The notes under the pieces are model-generated. The model searched no databases. It was not told where the DNA came from and saw only the letters and a program-made list of their open reading frames with translations. Shown here in pieces: positions 17,139-25,249 of a stretch of 57,848 nt of DNA. This DNA is from Clostridia bacterium. GTDB lineage: Bacteria > Bacillota > Clostridia > Christensenellales > Aristaeellaceae. The position numbers and the translations under genes are program-made. The stretch lies in assembly GCA_017433405.1 (NCBI GenBank), contig JAFRHH010000046.1:1-57848 (forward strand), in the 5' to 3' direction. Every line of letters begins with the position of its first letter. The stretch's first letter is position 1.

Positions 17139-18636
17139 GCATGACCACCTCCCCCTTCATCCTTCTGATCCGGCCGATCACCAGCGGGATGATCAGAACC
17201 GCGGCCAGTATCCCGAGGATCCAGCCGATATTCGCCTCCACCCAGTCCTTCCGGTACAGCTTGAAGGCTCTTCCGTAATTGGCCCGGTCGTGAGCGAGCT
17301 TAAAATAGTCCATCGCTTCCTCGTAGCGGTTCTGGCGGAGCACCGCCCGCCCGATTCCCCGGAAGGCCAGCGGATAGTTCGCGTTCATCTTCAGCACGCT
17401 GCGCCACTGATCCGCGCTCGCGTCATACTCGCCCCGCAGATAGGCTTCGCTCGCGTCATAGATCGTCTGACCGTATTCCGTTGTCTGAAAGAGGGTCACG
17501 CTGTTCTCCACCTGGTCGAGCACCAGCAGATCGTATCCCATGTGCTCGATGCTGACCGCGCCGGTAAAGGCGCCCTCCACGTTTCCCTTGGTGCCGAAGG
17601 CCCAGAGCATGACCCCCTGGCTGTCGTAGCCGAACAGGCGGCCCCGGGTCCGGTCCAGCGCGACGTAGATATCGTTGTCCATGACCGTGATGTCGACAAA
17701 CTTGCTGGGGCCGTAGCCTTCGCTGCCCTGCTCGATCCACCACAGATCCCCGATCGGGGGGAAGCGGTCGTTCTTGATCAGAATGTCATTTCCGAGGCTG
17801 TTCAGGCGGCGGATGGGCTTTGCGCTGTCGCTTTTTAAGTCGTATTCGCTGAAGACGATGTTGGTCGCGTAGATGAAGCCCTCCCGGTCAATATAGATAT
17901 TTTCGTACTCGGTGGGAACGAAGCTCTCCGTCTGCGCCCGCTGCTCCCGGGTCTGAAAATAGCGCTTCCACATGTATTCCGCCATGGAAATCTTCACGGC
18001 GTTGGCGCCGATAAAGCCGCTGAAGGTTCCGTCCGCCTCGTATTTCGCCAGCCCCTTGTTGACGTTCTGGCAAAGGGCGTAGACCCGGCCGGCCACGTCC
18101 ACGACGATCTTCCGCGGCAGGAAGTTCAGCTTCTGGTCAAAGGTCGCGTCGGCGGGCTTCACGAAATCCTGAATCCAGTTCAGATCCCGATCCATCTTGG
18201 TCACCCGCTGGTTGCCGTAGTCGGCTACGTACAGGTTTCCCTCCGGGTCGGCGAAGACGTCATAGGGCTGGCTGAAGGTATTGACGGCGCTCCCCTTCAT
18301 TTCCCGGATGATTCGCTTCACCGTGAAGGTGTTGCCCTTTCCCCGCTCGATTTCAAGAATCCGGTTGTTGCTCGTGTCGCAGAGATAGAGGAGATTTCCC
18401 CGGGCATAGAGGGCCTGAGGCTTGTTGATCCGGACGCCCTCCAGATTGTCCAGCCCCAGGGTCATGCTGTCGATCACCGTGGCGACCCGGTAGGCGTCGG
18501 GGCTTGCCTGGGAATCCTCCCAGAAGTCGTAGGTATAGGTATAGCTCGTGCTGAACCCATCCTCCGCCGTGGCAGCGAGCGGGATCAGTATCAGGAAGCA
18601 GCCCAGCAGGGCCGCCAGTCGCTTCATTCTCTTCAT
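17113..18636 (-). CDS. Secreted NHL/beta-propeller protein with TPR and C-terminal membrane anchor
   Basis: The 507-residue protein is exported: MKRMKRLAALLGCFLILIPLAATAEDG shows a signal peptide, with GAGGGGGGA upstream of the ATG at 18636. A longer reading to 19059 would overlap the upstream permease gene and is rejected. Residues of about 55-390 form NHL-like beta-propeller blades (KPQALYARGNLLYLCDTSNNRILEI as separate motifs KPQAL and TSNNRI; QPYDVFADPEGNLYVADYGNQRV as PEGNLYVADYGNQRV). Residues of about 400-460 look like two TPR helices pairs, and a membrane helix lies near 470-490. It may present or hold glycan ligands at the cell surface next to the giant SBP. Confidence 0.82.
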   Translation of the reverse strand: MKRMKRLAALLGCFLILIPLAATAEDGFSTSYTYTYDFWEDSQASPDAYRVATVIDSMTLGLDNLEGVRINKPQALYARGNLLYLCDTSNNRILEIERGKGNTFTVKRIIREMKGSAVNTFSQPYDVFADPEGNLYVADYGNQRVTKMDRDLNWIQDFVKPADATFDQKLNFLPRKIVVDVAGRVYALCQNVNKGLAKYEADGTFSGFIGANAVKISMAEYMWKRYFQTREQRAQTESFVPTEYENIYIDREGFIYATNIVFSEYDLKSDSAKPIRRLNSLGNDILIKNDRFPPIGDLWWIEQGSEGYGPSKFVDITVMDNDIYVALDRTRGRLFGYDSQGVMLWAFGTKGNVEGAFTGAVSIEHMGYDLLVLDQVENSVTLFQTTEYGQTIYDASEAYLRGEYDASADQWRSVLKMNANYPLAFRGIGRAVLRQNRYEEAMDYFKLAHDRANYGRAFKLYRKDWVEANIGWILGILAAVLIIPLVIGRIRRMKGEVVMHEQSRIRK

Positions 18637-18653
18637 CCTGATGTCCCCCCTCG

Positions 18654-19877
18654 TTAATCCTTGATCCCGGAGGAAGCCATGGTCTCCAGGATCCGGCTCT
18701 GACTGAACACGAAGATCAGAATGGGTACCGCTACGATGATTACGTTGGCCGCCGCGACCTGGCCGGTCCGGGCGATGCCGCCGGCCTGGATCTGCTGCAG
18801 GGCATAGACCAGCGTCTTGTTGGCTTCGGAATAGATAACCGTCGCCGCGCTGGTGTTCCAAAGGCTCTGAACGCTGAAGATGATCATCGTCAGCCAGGCG
18901 GGCTTGACGTTCGGCATGACGATGCTCCAGAAGATGCGGAACTGGCCCGCTCCGTCGATGGTGGCCGCCTCGATCAGCGCCGTCGGCAGCCCCTCCATGA
19001 ACTGTTTCATCAGGAAGAGCCCGATCGGCGCCGCGAAGGCCGGCAGAATCAGCGCCCACATGGTGTCGATCATCTTCAGCCGGCTCATGATCAGGTAGTT
19101 CGGAATCCCCGTGACGTAGCCGGAGAACATCAGACAGGTGGTCACCACCGCGAAGAACGCCTTTCCGCCCGGAAAATCGTACTTGGCCAGCACGAAGGCC
19201 GCCATGCTGGCGATGATCAGATGGCCGAAGGTGCCCAGGGCGGTGATCAGGACCGTGTTCACCAGGTACCGGCTGAAGGGAACCCAGCTCTGCCCCATCG
19301 TCACGAAGAGATCCGAGAAGTTGTCCATCGTCGGATGCTGAGGCCAGACGGGCGGCGGGAAGCGGAACAGCTCATCCAGGGGCTTCAGGCTCGACCCCAC
19401 CAGGAAGATCAGCGGGAAAACCATCAGCATGCCCACGATGGCCAGCACCAGATAGATCCCGATATCGCCGGCGATGGACCGGTTCGGATGCCGTCGGGTA
19501 ATCAGATGACGCTTCACCTGAATCTTCTCTCCCCGCAGCTCCGCCAGCCGGTGCAGCTCGTCCCCGCGGGTCCGTATTTTTTGCGGTTTATCGAGCCAGT
19601 GCTCGTCCATGAAGTTGTATACTTTCATTCCGTGATCCAGGTCAAAGATGAACCGGCTGTCGTCCTTGAGGATCACGGTCACCTGGGTACTGGTCCCGCC
19701 GAGCCGGATGTTGTCCATCCTGTGCAGGCGGTTATAGCGCCAGTCCGCCAGCGCCTTGTTCGTCTTCCTGGCATAGAAGGTGGCGCCTTCCTCATCGGCC
19801 TCCAGATATCCGCGGTATTTCCGTCCGTCGATGGTTTCCAGCGTGCCGGTCGATCTGACCTTATTGATCTCGCTCAT
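18654..19877 (-). CDS. Carbohydrate ABC permease with extra N-terminal beta domain
   Basis: The 407-residue protein is about 110-120 residues longer than a usual MalG-type permease. Residues 1-105 are a soluble, beta-rich domain (TLETIDGRKYRGYLEADEEG, then DDSRFIFDLDHGMKVYNFM) resembling a PH/GRAM-like barrel. Six membrane helices follow from about 130, with the EAA loop IEAATIDGAGQFRIFW and IVMP. The gene begins one base after the preceding permease gene stop and ends 17 bases before the propeller gene. The N-terminal domain faces the cytosol by topology and may contact the ATPase or a regulator. The permease call is firm; the extra domain is unassigned. Confidence 0.88.
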   Translation of the reverse strand: MSEINKVRSTGTLETIDGRKYRGYLEADEEGATFYARKTNKALADWRYNRLHRMDNIRLGGTSTQVTVILKDDSRFIFDLDHGMKVYNFMDEHWLDKPQKIRTRGDELHRLAELRGEKIQVKRHLITRRHPNRSIAGDIGIYLVLAIVGMLMVFPLIFLVGSSLKPLDELFRFPPPVWPQHPTMDNFSDLFVTMGQSWVPFSRYLVNTVLITALGTFGHLIIASMAAFVLAKYDFPGGKAFFAVVTTCLMFSGYVTGIPNYLIMSRLKMIDTMWALILPAFAAPIGLFLMKQFMEGLPTALIEAATIDGAGQFRIFWSIVMPNVKPAWLTMIIFSVQSLWNTSAATVIYSEANKTLVYALQQIQAGGIARTGQVAAANVIIVAVPILIFVFSQSRILETMASSGIKD

Positions 19878-19878
19878 C

Positions 19879-20826
19879 TCAGGTCCCCACCCTTCCCAGC
19901 ATCGCGCTGATGGCCTTCTTGCACAGGATCATGACCAGGAAAAGCAGCGTCGCGATCGCGCTGGCATATCCCATCTCGAACCGGCTGAAGCCGTAGTCGA
20001 ACAGGTGGGTGACCACGGTCCGCGCCGCGTAATCGGTGGATGGATAGCCGCACAGCGCCCGCGGCACGTCGCAGACGTTGAAGGCGGACGTAATGCTCAT
20101 GACCGCGCCGAAGAGAAGCATCGGCTTCATGCTCGGCAGGGTGATGTGATACAGCTCCTGCCAGCGGTTGCGAACCCCGTCCACATAGCCGGCCTCGTAC
20201 ATGCTCCGGTCGATCCCCTGGAAGCCGGCGACAAAGCTCAGGAAGCCCGTGCCCATGCTCATCCAGAGGATGACGATGATCAGGATCGTCATCATATAGT
20301 TCGGATCCGTCAGCCACAGCCGCGGCGCCTCGATGATGCCGAATTCCATGAGAATCGAGTTGAACCAGCCGTAGGCGTCCCCCCGGAAGATGATGGAGAA
20401 AACCGTGAAGGCCGCCCCGGCGATGGAGGGGGCATAGAAGATCACGACCGCCAGCGCCCGCAGCCACTTGGGCAGCTCGTTGATGAACCAGGCGAAGAGG
20501 AAGCTCAGAATATAGCCCACCGGGCCCGTAATGACAGCGATCACGAAGGTGTTTTTGATCGCTGTCAGAAAGACCTCGTCCTGCAGGATCAGGTTGATAT
20601 AGTTCTGCAGCCCGATAAACCGCGCCGGCTCCAGAATATTATAATAGGTAAAGCTGTAGAAGATGGACGTGACGATGGGCAGGATAAAGAAAACGAAGAA
20701 CAGGACGGCATAGGGTGCCAGAAACAGGTAGCATACCCGGTTTCGTTTCGCCTGCTGCCAGCCGTGCCGGAACTGATCCCGTTTCATGTTCAGCCATCTG
20801 GATGCGAAGGACTGTGTCTGCTGCAT
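19879..20826 (-). CDS. Carbohydrate ABC permease, MalF/UgpA-like
   Basis: The 315-residue permease has six predicted helices (YLFLAPYAVLFFVFFILP, then FVSFVAGFQG-type turns) and an EAA-loop region reading YEAGYVDGVRNRWQELY with ITLP. It is second in the eight-gene operon, 28 bases after the giant SBP gene and directly abutting the next permease gene. It pairs with 18654-19877 to form the first translocation channel of the operon. The ATPase must come from elsewhere in the genome. Length and motifs are normal. Confidence 0.92.
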   Translation of the reverse strand: MQQTQSFASRWLNMKRDQFRHGWQQAKRNRVCYLFLAPYAVLFFVFFILPIVTSIFYSFTYYNILEPARFIGLQNYINLILQDEVFLTAIKNTFVIAVITGPVGYILSFLFAWFINELPKWLRALAVVIFYAPSIAGAAFTVFSIIFRGDAYGWFNSILMEFGIIEAPRLWLTDPNYMMTILIIVILWMSMGTGFLSFVAGFQGIDRSMYEAGYVDGVRNRWQELYHITLPSMKPMLLFGAVMSITSAFNVCDVPRALCGYPSTDYAARTVVTHLFDYGFSRFEMGYASAIATLLFLVMILCKKAISAMLGRVGT

Positions 20827-20854
20827 CTTAGGACTTCCCCCTTTCCGCTTCCCT

Positions 20855-23740
20855 TTAGTCCAGCGGCAGGTTGAATTCCTGCCGTTTGATCCGGATTTCC
20901 TCGTTAATCGTCCGGGCGTAGTTCAAAAGCGTCTCCCGGGGATCCTCCTTGGTGTTGATCACCCGCCGGATCGCGTTGGTGATGTGCCGGGTCGTCGAAT
21001 ATCCGCCGGCGATCTCCGGGAAGCCCCGCGTCTGGGCGATCTGATCCAGAAGCACCTTCAGCTGATCGCTGCTCCAGGCCAGCTGCCGGAGGGCATCCTG
21101 GTTCGCCGTCTGATACCGGGCCGAGGACCCCAGAATGCTCTCCATCTCCCGCCCGAAGCGGGTCTGCGCTTCCTTGCTGACCCACCATTTCATGAATTCC
21201 CAGGCGTTCTTTTTCGTGGTTTCGTCTTTTGTGGCCACCATCATACAGCACAAGCCGTCGGTCTGCGCCGTCCGGTCGATCGTGCCGTCCTCCTTCCGGG
21301 TGCCCGGGAAGAGGGTGAAATCCCACAGCCCCCGGATTTCCGGAGCCGAGACCATCAGGGTATTGTAGGTGGCGTAGCTGGCGACGCCCAGCGGCATCTC
21401 CCCGCTGCGGAAGCGGCTGACGAAATCGAAGACCGTCGGCAGCCCGTAATCGTTATACAGGCTGGTATACTGCTTGAAGGCGCCCACGCCGGCTTCGCTG
21501 TCGATCAGCGTCCGTTTCCCGTCCTCGTCGTAGATCGCCCCGCCGTTCTGGAAGATCATGGAGTCCAGCACGGAGATGTCCGCCACCGCGATATCCGGGA
21601 AATTGACCGCCACCGTCAGGCTGTTTCCCTGAATCGTCGGCAGCTCCGCGATCAGCTCGTCCCAGGTCTGGGGAATGGGCAGCCCCAGCTCCTCCATGAC
21701 GTCGCTGCGATAGAACAGCAGCGGGAAATTCTGGGTTTCCGGCAGGCCATAGACGCCGCGCCGGATGCCGTTGTTGTAGGTCAGCGGCTCCAGAATGCTG
21801 GGGCTGAAGGGTTTGACCACCTCCTGGAAATCCGGGAACTGGGTCAGATCCTCCACGGCGTTGCGCATGGCGTAGTTCACGGCGAACCAGCCGCTGACGC
21901 TGAGCACGATGTCCGGCCCGTTTCCGGCCACGACGGCGGTCAGGATCGCGTCCGCCTGCACCAGCTTGACGTTGACCTTGATCCCCGTGCTGCTGGTAAA
22001 GGTGTCGTCCACCATGGTCTTCAGGACGGTGCTCTGATCCCGGCCCGTCGTAATCCAGATGTCCAGCACCTCGTCCTTCTCGTCGTACTTGTCCCCCAGG
22101 GTATTGTAGTCCACGAAGAAGGAGCTGGCGCAGCTCCGGATCTCATGAATCAGCCCCTGGAAGATATTCTCCCGAACCGCCGGAACGGAGGCCTTCTCCC
22201 CCGTGATCATGATCAGATCCACGTCCAGCTTGCTCTCGGACATGTTCTGCATGGCGGTTCCCAGGGAGGTGATGTTGTCCTTGAAATTGACGAAGGATTC
22301 GGTGATGCGGTTATTGTCGCTGACGAACTGCTCCAGTTGAACCGCCAGGGCCTGCGCGGCCGCCGCCCGGTCGCTCTTCTCGCCGGTGATCCCCACCACG
22401 TCGTCCACGATTTTGTACAGCCGCTTGCTCTCCAGCCCCATGGCCTCGATGGCTTCCGGGTAGATCTTCGCCAGATTGTAGTCCCGGAACCGGTCCGGAT
22501 TGGCCCCCGTCAGCACCAGCAGCTTCCGGTAAATCTGGTTCAGCCGGAAAATGCTGTCCTCAACCCGCTTCAGGATCGGTCCCATCTCCCCCAGGGTGAC
22601 CTCCATCCGCAGGGTATGACGCCCCCTGGCCAGATAGAACCGGAAAGGCTCCCCGGCGCTGTTCCCCAGGGTCTTCATCTGCCATCCGGTGCTGTAGCCG
22701 AAGCGAACCGCCGCCAGATCCTCAAAGGGAACCTGCCCGTCGATCATAACCGTTCGGGAGCTCAGCGCCCCCCGCTGATACATCTGCCGGGCCTTGATGC
22801 TGATGTTATAATATCCGTCCTCCGGAACCTCAAATTCCCACTCGATCCACTCCCCGGCGTGGGTCCAGGGATCTCCCCCGATATAGTTCAGAATCGTTTT
22901 GGTGACGGAATAGGGATCGGTCGCGGGGCTGCTGCGGTCGTAGCGGGCATACAGGCTGGGAGTGGACCGCAGGCAGGCGTCTTCCCCCTGCAGGGTCATG
23001 GCCAAAGTCTGCTGCTCCTCGCTCCCCTGAACCGCCGGCTGCGCTGCCAGATAATCCTCATAGGTCGAATACTGCAGCGGCGGCGTCAGCGTCACGGCCT
23101 TGAGAATCACCGGCTCGTTGACCGATCTGAGGGTCAGGGTGTTCTCCCCCGCCCGGAACCAGAAGGCATAGGGCTCCGTCTGGTATCCCATGTCGTCCCG
23201 GCAGAAGGCGGTCTGCTCCTGAAAGACTTCCTTCTGGCTGGGTCGGATATCGTTGCCCTGATTGTCCTTCCTGACCGCTCCGGCATCCGTCCAGAGCCGG
23301 CTGAAGCACAGGGTGGAGGCGCCGGAAAAGGGAACCTCCCCATTGATGAGCAGCTCCCGTTCAATATCGACGCCGCGGCTTTCCGTTGTCAGGTAGTTGA
23401 TCCGGACATTGTAGAGGCCTGCCTGAGGAACCTGTACCCGCCAGGTGATCTCGGCGGAATCGGAGGTGTAGAGACCATCCTCCCGGACCTCCCCGCCCTC
23501 GCCCTCGAAGGAACTCACGTCGACCGAAACCGGCGCGCTGACAACCGGCTCCCCGGCATGGGCGGCCAGATAGGCCTCATAGGTATTGCCGCGGCCGATG
23601 CCGCTGACATCGCTGCTCAGATCCGTGCCCGCGTACTTCTCCCGGAAGTCGCCGCCGCCCCGGTTCAGAAGCAGGACGCACGTAATCAGTACAGCGGCGG
23701 CCAGGACGCCGATGAGGATATTCCGCCATCTTCTTGACAT
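20855..23740 (-). CDS. Giant extracellular SBP with N-terminal carbohydrate-binding-like domains
   Basis: The 961-residue protein is roughly twice the length of normal sugar SBPs. An uncleaved-looking N-terminal anchor (NILIGVLAAAVLITCVLLL, residues 7-25) is followed by two similar beta-sandwich modules at about 50-215 and 230-410, each with a VP..G.YN..I. strand (VPQAGLYNVRINY and VPEDGYYNISIKA) as in CBM6/35-like domains. A helical linker (about 410-510) leads to a sugar SBP fold at about 540-950 (LDIWITTGRDQS, DIVLSVSGW, LPETQNFPLLFYR, WDELIAELP). It is the first gene behind the promoter at 23911-23940. It probably captures long glycans before import by the downstream permeases. Domain limits are approximate. 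Confidence 0.87.
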   Translation of the reverse strand: MSRRWRNILIGVLAAAVLITCVLLLNRGGGDFREKYAGTDLSSDVSGIGRGNTYEAYLAAHAGEPVVSAPVSVDVSSFEGEGGEVREDGLYTSDSAEITWRVQVPQAGLYNVRINYLTTESRGVDIERELLINGEVPFSGASTLCFSRLWTDAGAVRKDNQGNDIRPSQKEVFQEQTAFCRDDMGYQTEPYAFWFRAGENTLTLRSVNEPVILKAVTLTPPLQYSTYEDYLAAQPAVQGSEEQQTLAMTLQGEDACLRSTPSLYARYDRSSPATDPYSVTKTILNYIGGDPWTHAGEWIEWEFEVPEDGYYNISIKARQMYQRGALSSRTVMIDGQVPFEDLAAVRFGYSTGWQMKTLGNSAGEPFRFYLARGRHTLRMEVTLGEMGPILKRVEDSIFRLNQIYRKLLVLTGANPDRFRDYNLAKIYPEAIEAMGLESKRLYKIVDDVVGITGEKSDRAAAAQALAVQLEQFVSDNNRITESFVNFKDNITSLGTAMQNMSESKLDVDLIMITGEKASVPAVRENIFQGLIHEIRSCASSFFVDYNTLGDKYDEKDEVLDIWITTGRDQSTVLKTMVDDTFTSSTGIKVNVKLVQADAILTAVVAGNGPDIVLSVSGWFAVNYAMRNAVEDLTQFPDFQEVVKPFSPSILEPLTYNNGIRRGVYGLPETQNFPLLFYRSDVMEELGLPIPQTWDELIAELPTIQGNSLTVAVNFPDIAVADISVLDSMIFQNGGAIYDEDGKRTLIDSEAGVGAFKQYTSLYNDYGLPTVFDFVSRFRSGEMPLGVASYATYNTLMVSAPEIRGLWDFTLFPGTRKEDGTIDRTAQTDGLCCMMVATKDETTKKNAWEFMKWWVSKEAQTRFGREMESILGSSARYQTANQDALRQLAWSSDQLKVLLDQIAQTRGFPEIAGGYSTTRHITNAIRRVINTKEDPRETLLNYARTINEEIRIKRQEFNLPLD

Positions 23741-23769
23741 GAGTTCATCTCCTCTGTGAACGTCTGTTC

Positions 23770-23896
23770 ACCTTTGTCATGCTGTCCGGAACATGGGGAC
23801 CTGCGGAACATGGGGACTGTACCCCTGTTCCACGGAACGTGGAACAGGGGGCCTGTCCCCGTGTTCCGCGAATTTTTATTCTTCCCGACAAAGGTG
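23770..23896. repeat. Inverted repeat flanking the REP-like palindrome
   Basis: CACCTTTGTC at 23770-23779 and GACAAAGGTG at 23887-23896 are exact inverse complements and flank the palindrome at 23803-23870. The right copy also belongs to a direct repeat (ACCTTTGT twice on the minus strand) just downstream of the promoter. The palindrome may have inserted within a regulatory region. Confidence 0.5.
23803..23870. repeat. REP-like nested palindrome in the 5' UTR of the sugar operon
   Basis: GCGGAACATGGGGAC (23803-23817) pairs with GTCCCCGTGTTCCGC (23855-23869), and inside it CCCCTGTTCCAC (23822-23833) pairs with GTGGAACAGGGG (23839-23850). The 68 bases can fold into one long, almost perfect hairpin. 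A partial direct copy (GGAACATGGGGAC) precedes it at 23788. The base pattern is that of dispersed extragenic palindromes (REP/BIME class). It would be transcribed in the operon leader. Confidence 0.65.
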
Positions 23897-23910
23897 TCTA
23901 AACAAAGGTA

Positions 23911-23940
23911 ATTATACCTAAACAGTGGACGGCTTGTCAA
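23911..23940 (-). promoter_or_regulatory. Consensus sigma-A promoter with operator-like repeats, sugar operon
   Basis: On the minus strand TTGACA (23940-23935), an 18-base spacer and TATAAT (23916-23911) match consensus fully. The -10 box is embedded in the inverted repeat AGGTA-taat-TACCT. TGTTTAG occurs twice and ACCTTTGT twice around the start point, which suggests a repressor or activator site. The regulator is not encoded in the window. Confidence 0.8.
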
Positions 23941-23949
23941 ATGAAACGC

Positions 23950-23977
23950 TTGATTAATTGATAAAAGCGCCTATAAT
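23950..23977 (+). promoter_or_regulatory. Promoter of the GH5 cellulase gene
   Basis: TTGATT (23950-23955), a 16-base spacer and TATAAT (23972-23977) precede the AGGAGG ribosome site (23992-23997) and the ATG at 24007. It lies back to back with the sugar operon promoter, so one regulator could act on both. Confidence 0.7.
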
Positions 23978-24006
23978 GGAAACAGCATCACAGGAGGTTT
24001 TTCGCC

Positions 24007-25224
24007 ATGAAAAAAGCCGTTGCCCTTTTGGTTTGTATATTGCTTCTCTGCTCTTCCGCCGCCCTGGCGGATCCGCCGATCCGGACAGAAGGGATTGTGA
24101 TACCCGTGATTGAGGAACTGAAGCCCTTTACCGTTCCCGAAAATGAAGCGACGGCCTTCGCCCGGAGGATGAAGGCCGGATGGAATCTGGGCAATACCTT
24201 TGACGCCCATGACGATGAAGGATGGTTCAAAGGATCCGGCGCGGCGATGGAAACCGCCTGGGGAAATCCCGTTACGGTTCCGGAAGTCATGGACCTGCTG
24301 AAGGAGGCCGGCTTCAATACCCTTCGCCTCCCCGTCAGCTGGCATAACCACGTGGATGAAAACGATACGATCGATCCGGCCTGGATGGCCCGGGTGCGCG
24401 AGGTGGCGGATGCCGCTCTCTCCCGCGGCCTGTTCGTCATCGTCAATGTCCATCATGACAACCACGAAAACCAGTCCGCCTGGTTCTATCCGGACGAGGC
24501 CCATTTTGACCGCTCCGCCGCCTACCTGAAGGCCGTCTGGCGCCAGATGGCGGAAGCCTTCGCCGACTGCGATGAGCATCTGATTCTGGAATCCCTGAAC
24601 GAGCCCCGGCTCGTGGGTACGAAGTATGAATGGAGCTGGGACCCCGCCAGCGCGGAATGCAAAGAGGCTGCTGACTGCATCAACCGCTTCAACCAGCTCT
24701 TCGTGGATACCATCCGGTCCACCGGCGGAAACAACGCTTCCCGGTTCCTGATGGTTCCCGGCTATGCTGCCAGCCCCTGGTTCGAGGTGAACGCGGCCTT
24801 CCAGCTGCCGAAGGATCCGGCCGAAAACAGGCTGATGGTGGAAGCCCACGCCTATACGCCCTACCCCTTCGCCCTGCAGCCGGACAGCCACGACTCCGTC
24901 TTTACCCTCGATGACACCGCCAAGAAGGCTGAGATCTCCAACTTCCTGAACCAGCTGTACCGCCGTTTCGTCTCCCGGGGCATTCCCGTCATCATGGACG
25001 AATTTGGCGCGGTGAACCGCGGTGGAAACCTGCAGGACCGGGTCAATTTCGCCGCCTGGTACGTGGCCTCCGCCAGCTCCCGGGGCATCACCTGCTGCTG
25101 GTGGGATAACGGAATCTTCTCCGGAAACGGCGAGCTTTTCGGCATCCTGGACCGCAATACCCTCCAGTGGCGCTATCCGGATATCGCCCTCGCCATCGAA
25201 AGAAATTCCCTGGTAAACCGGTAG
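24007..25224 (+). CDS. Secreted GH5 endoglucanase (subfamily 4-like)
   Basis: The 405-residue glycoside hydrolase cleaves beta-1,4-glucan or xyloglucan chains outside the cell. A signal peptide (residues 1-21) ends at ALA-DP. The catalytic module spans about 50-395: GWNLGNTFDA at 58-67, TAWGNP at 83-88, the conserved Arg 107, HH at 149-150, the acid/base Glu 199 in LNEPR and the nucleophile Glu 332 in DEFGAV; WWDNG at 365-369 lines the subsite. This pattern fits GH5_4. No carbohydrate-binding module or dockerin is present, so it acts as a free single-domain enzyme. It is divergent from the giant-SBP operon and probably supplies its oligosaccharides. Confidence 0.93.
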   Translation: MKKAVALLVCILLLCSSAALADPPIRTEGIVIPVIEELKPFTVPENEATAFARRMKAGWNLGNTFDAHDDEGWFKGSGAAMETAWGNPVTVPEVMDLLKEAGFNTLRLPVSWHNHVDENDTIDPAWMARVREVADAALSRGLFVIVNVHHDNHENQSAWFYPDEAHFDRSAAYLKAVWRQMAEAFADCDEHLILESLNEPRLVGTKYEWSWDPASAECKEAADCINRFNQLFVDTIRSTGGNNASRFLMVPGYAASPWFEVNAAFQLPKDPAENRLMVEAHAYTPYPFALQPDSHDSVFTLDDTAKKAEISNFLNQLYRRFVSRGIPVIMDEFGAVNRGGNLQDRVNFAAWYVASASSRGITCCWWDNGIFSGNGELFGILDRNTLQWRYPDIALAIERNSLVNR

Positions 25225-25249
25225 CGCGCCTTATCCGGCTGCATGCGCG

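Noticed and set aside
17113-19059. Longer propeller protein starting at 19059
   Set aside because: The first 140 codons are a shadow of the permease gene in another frame; a signal peptide with ribosome site begins at 18636.
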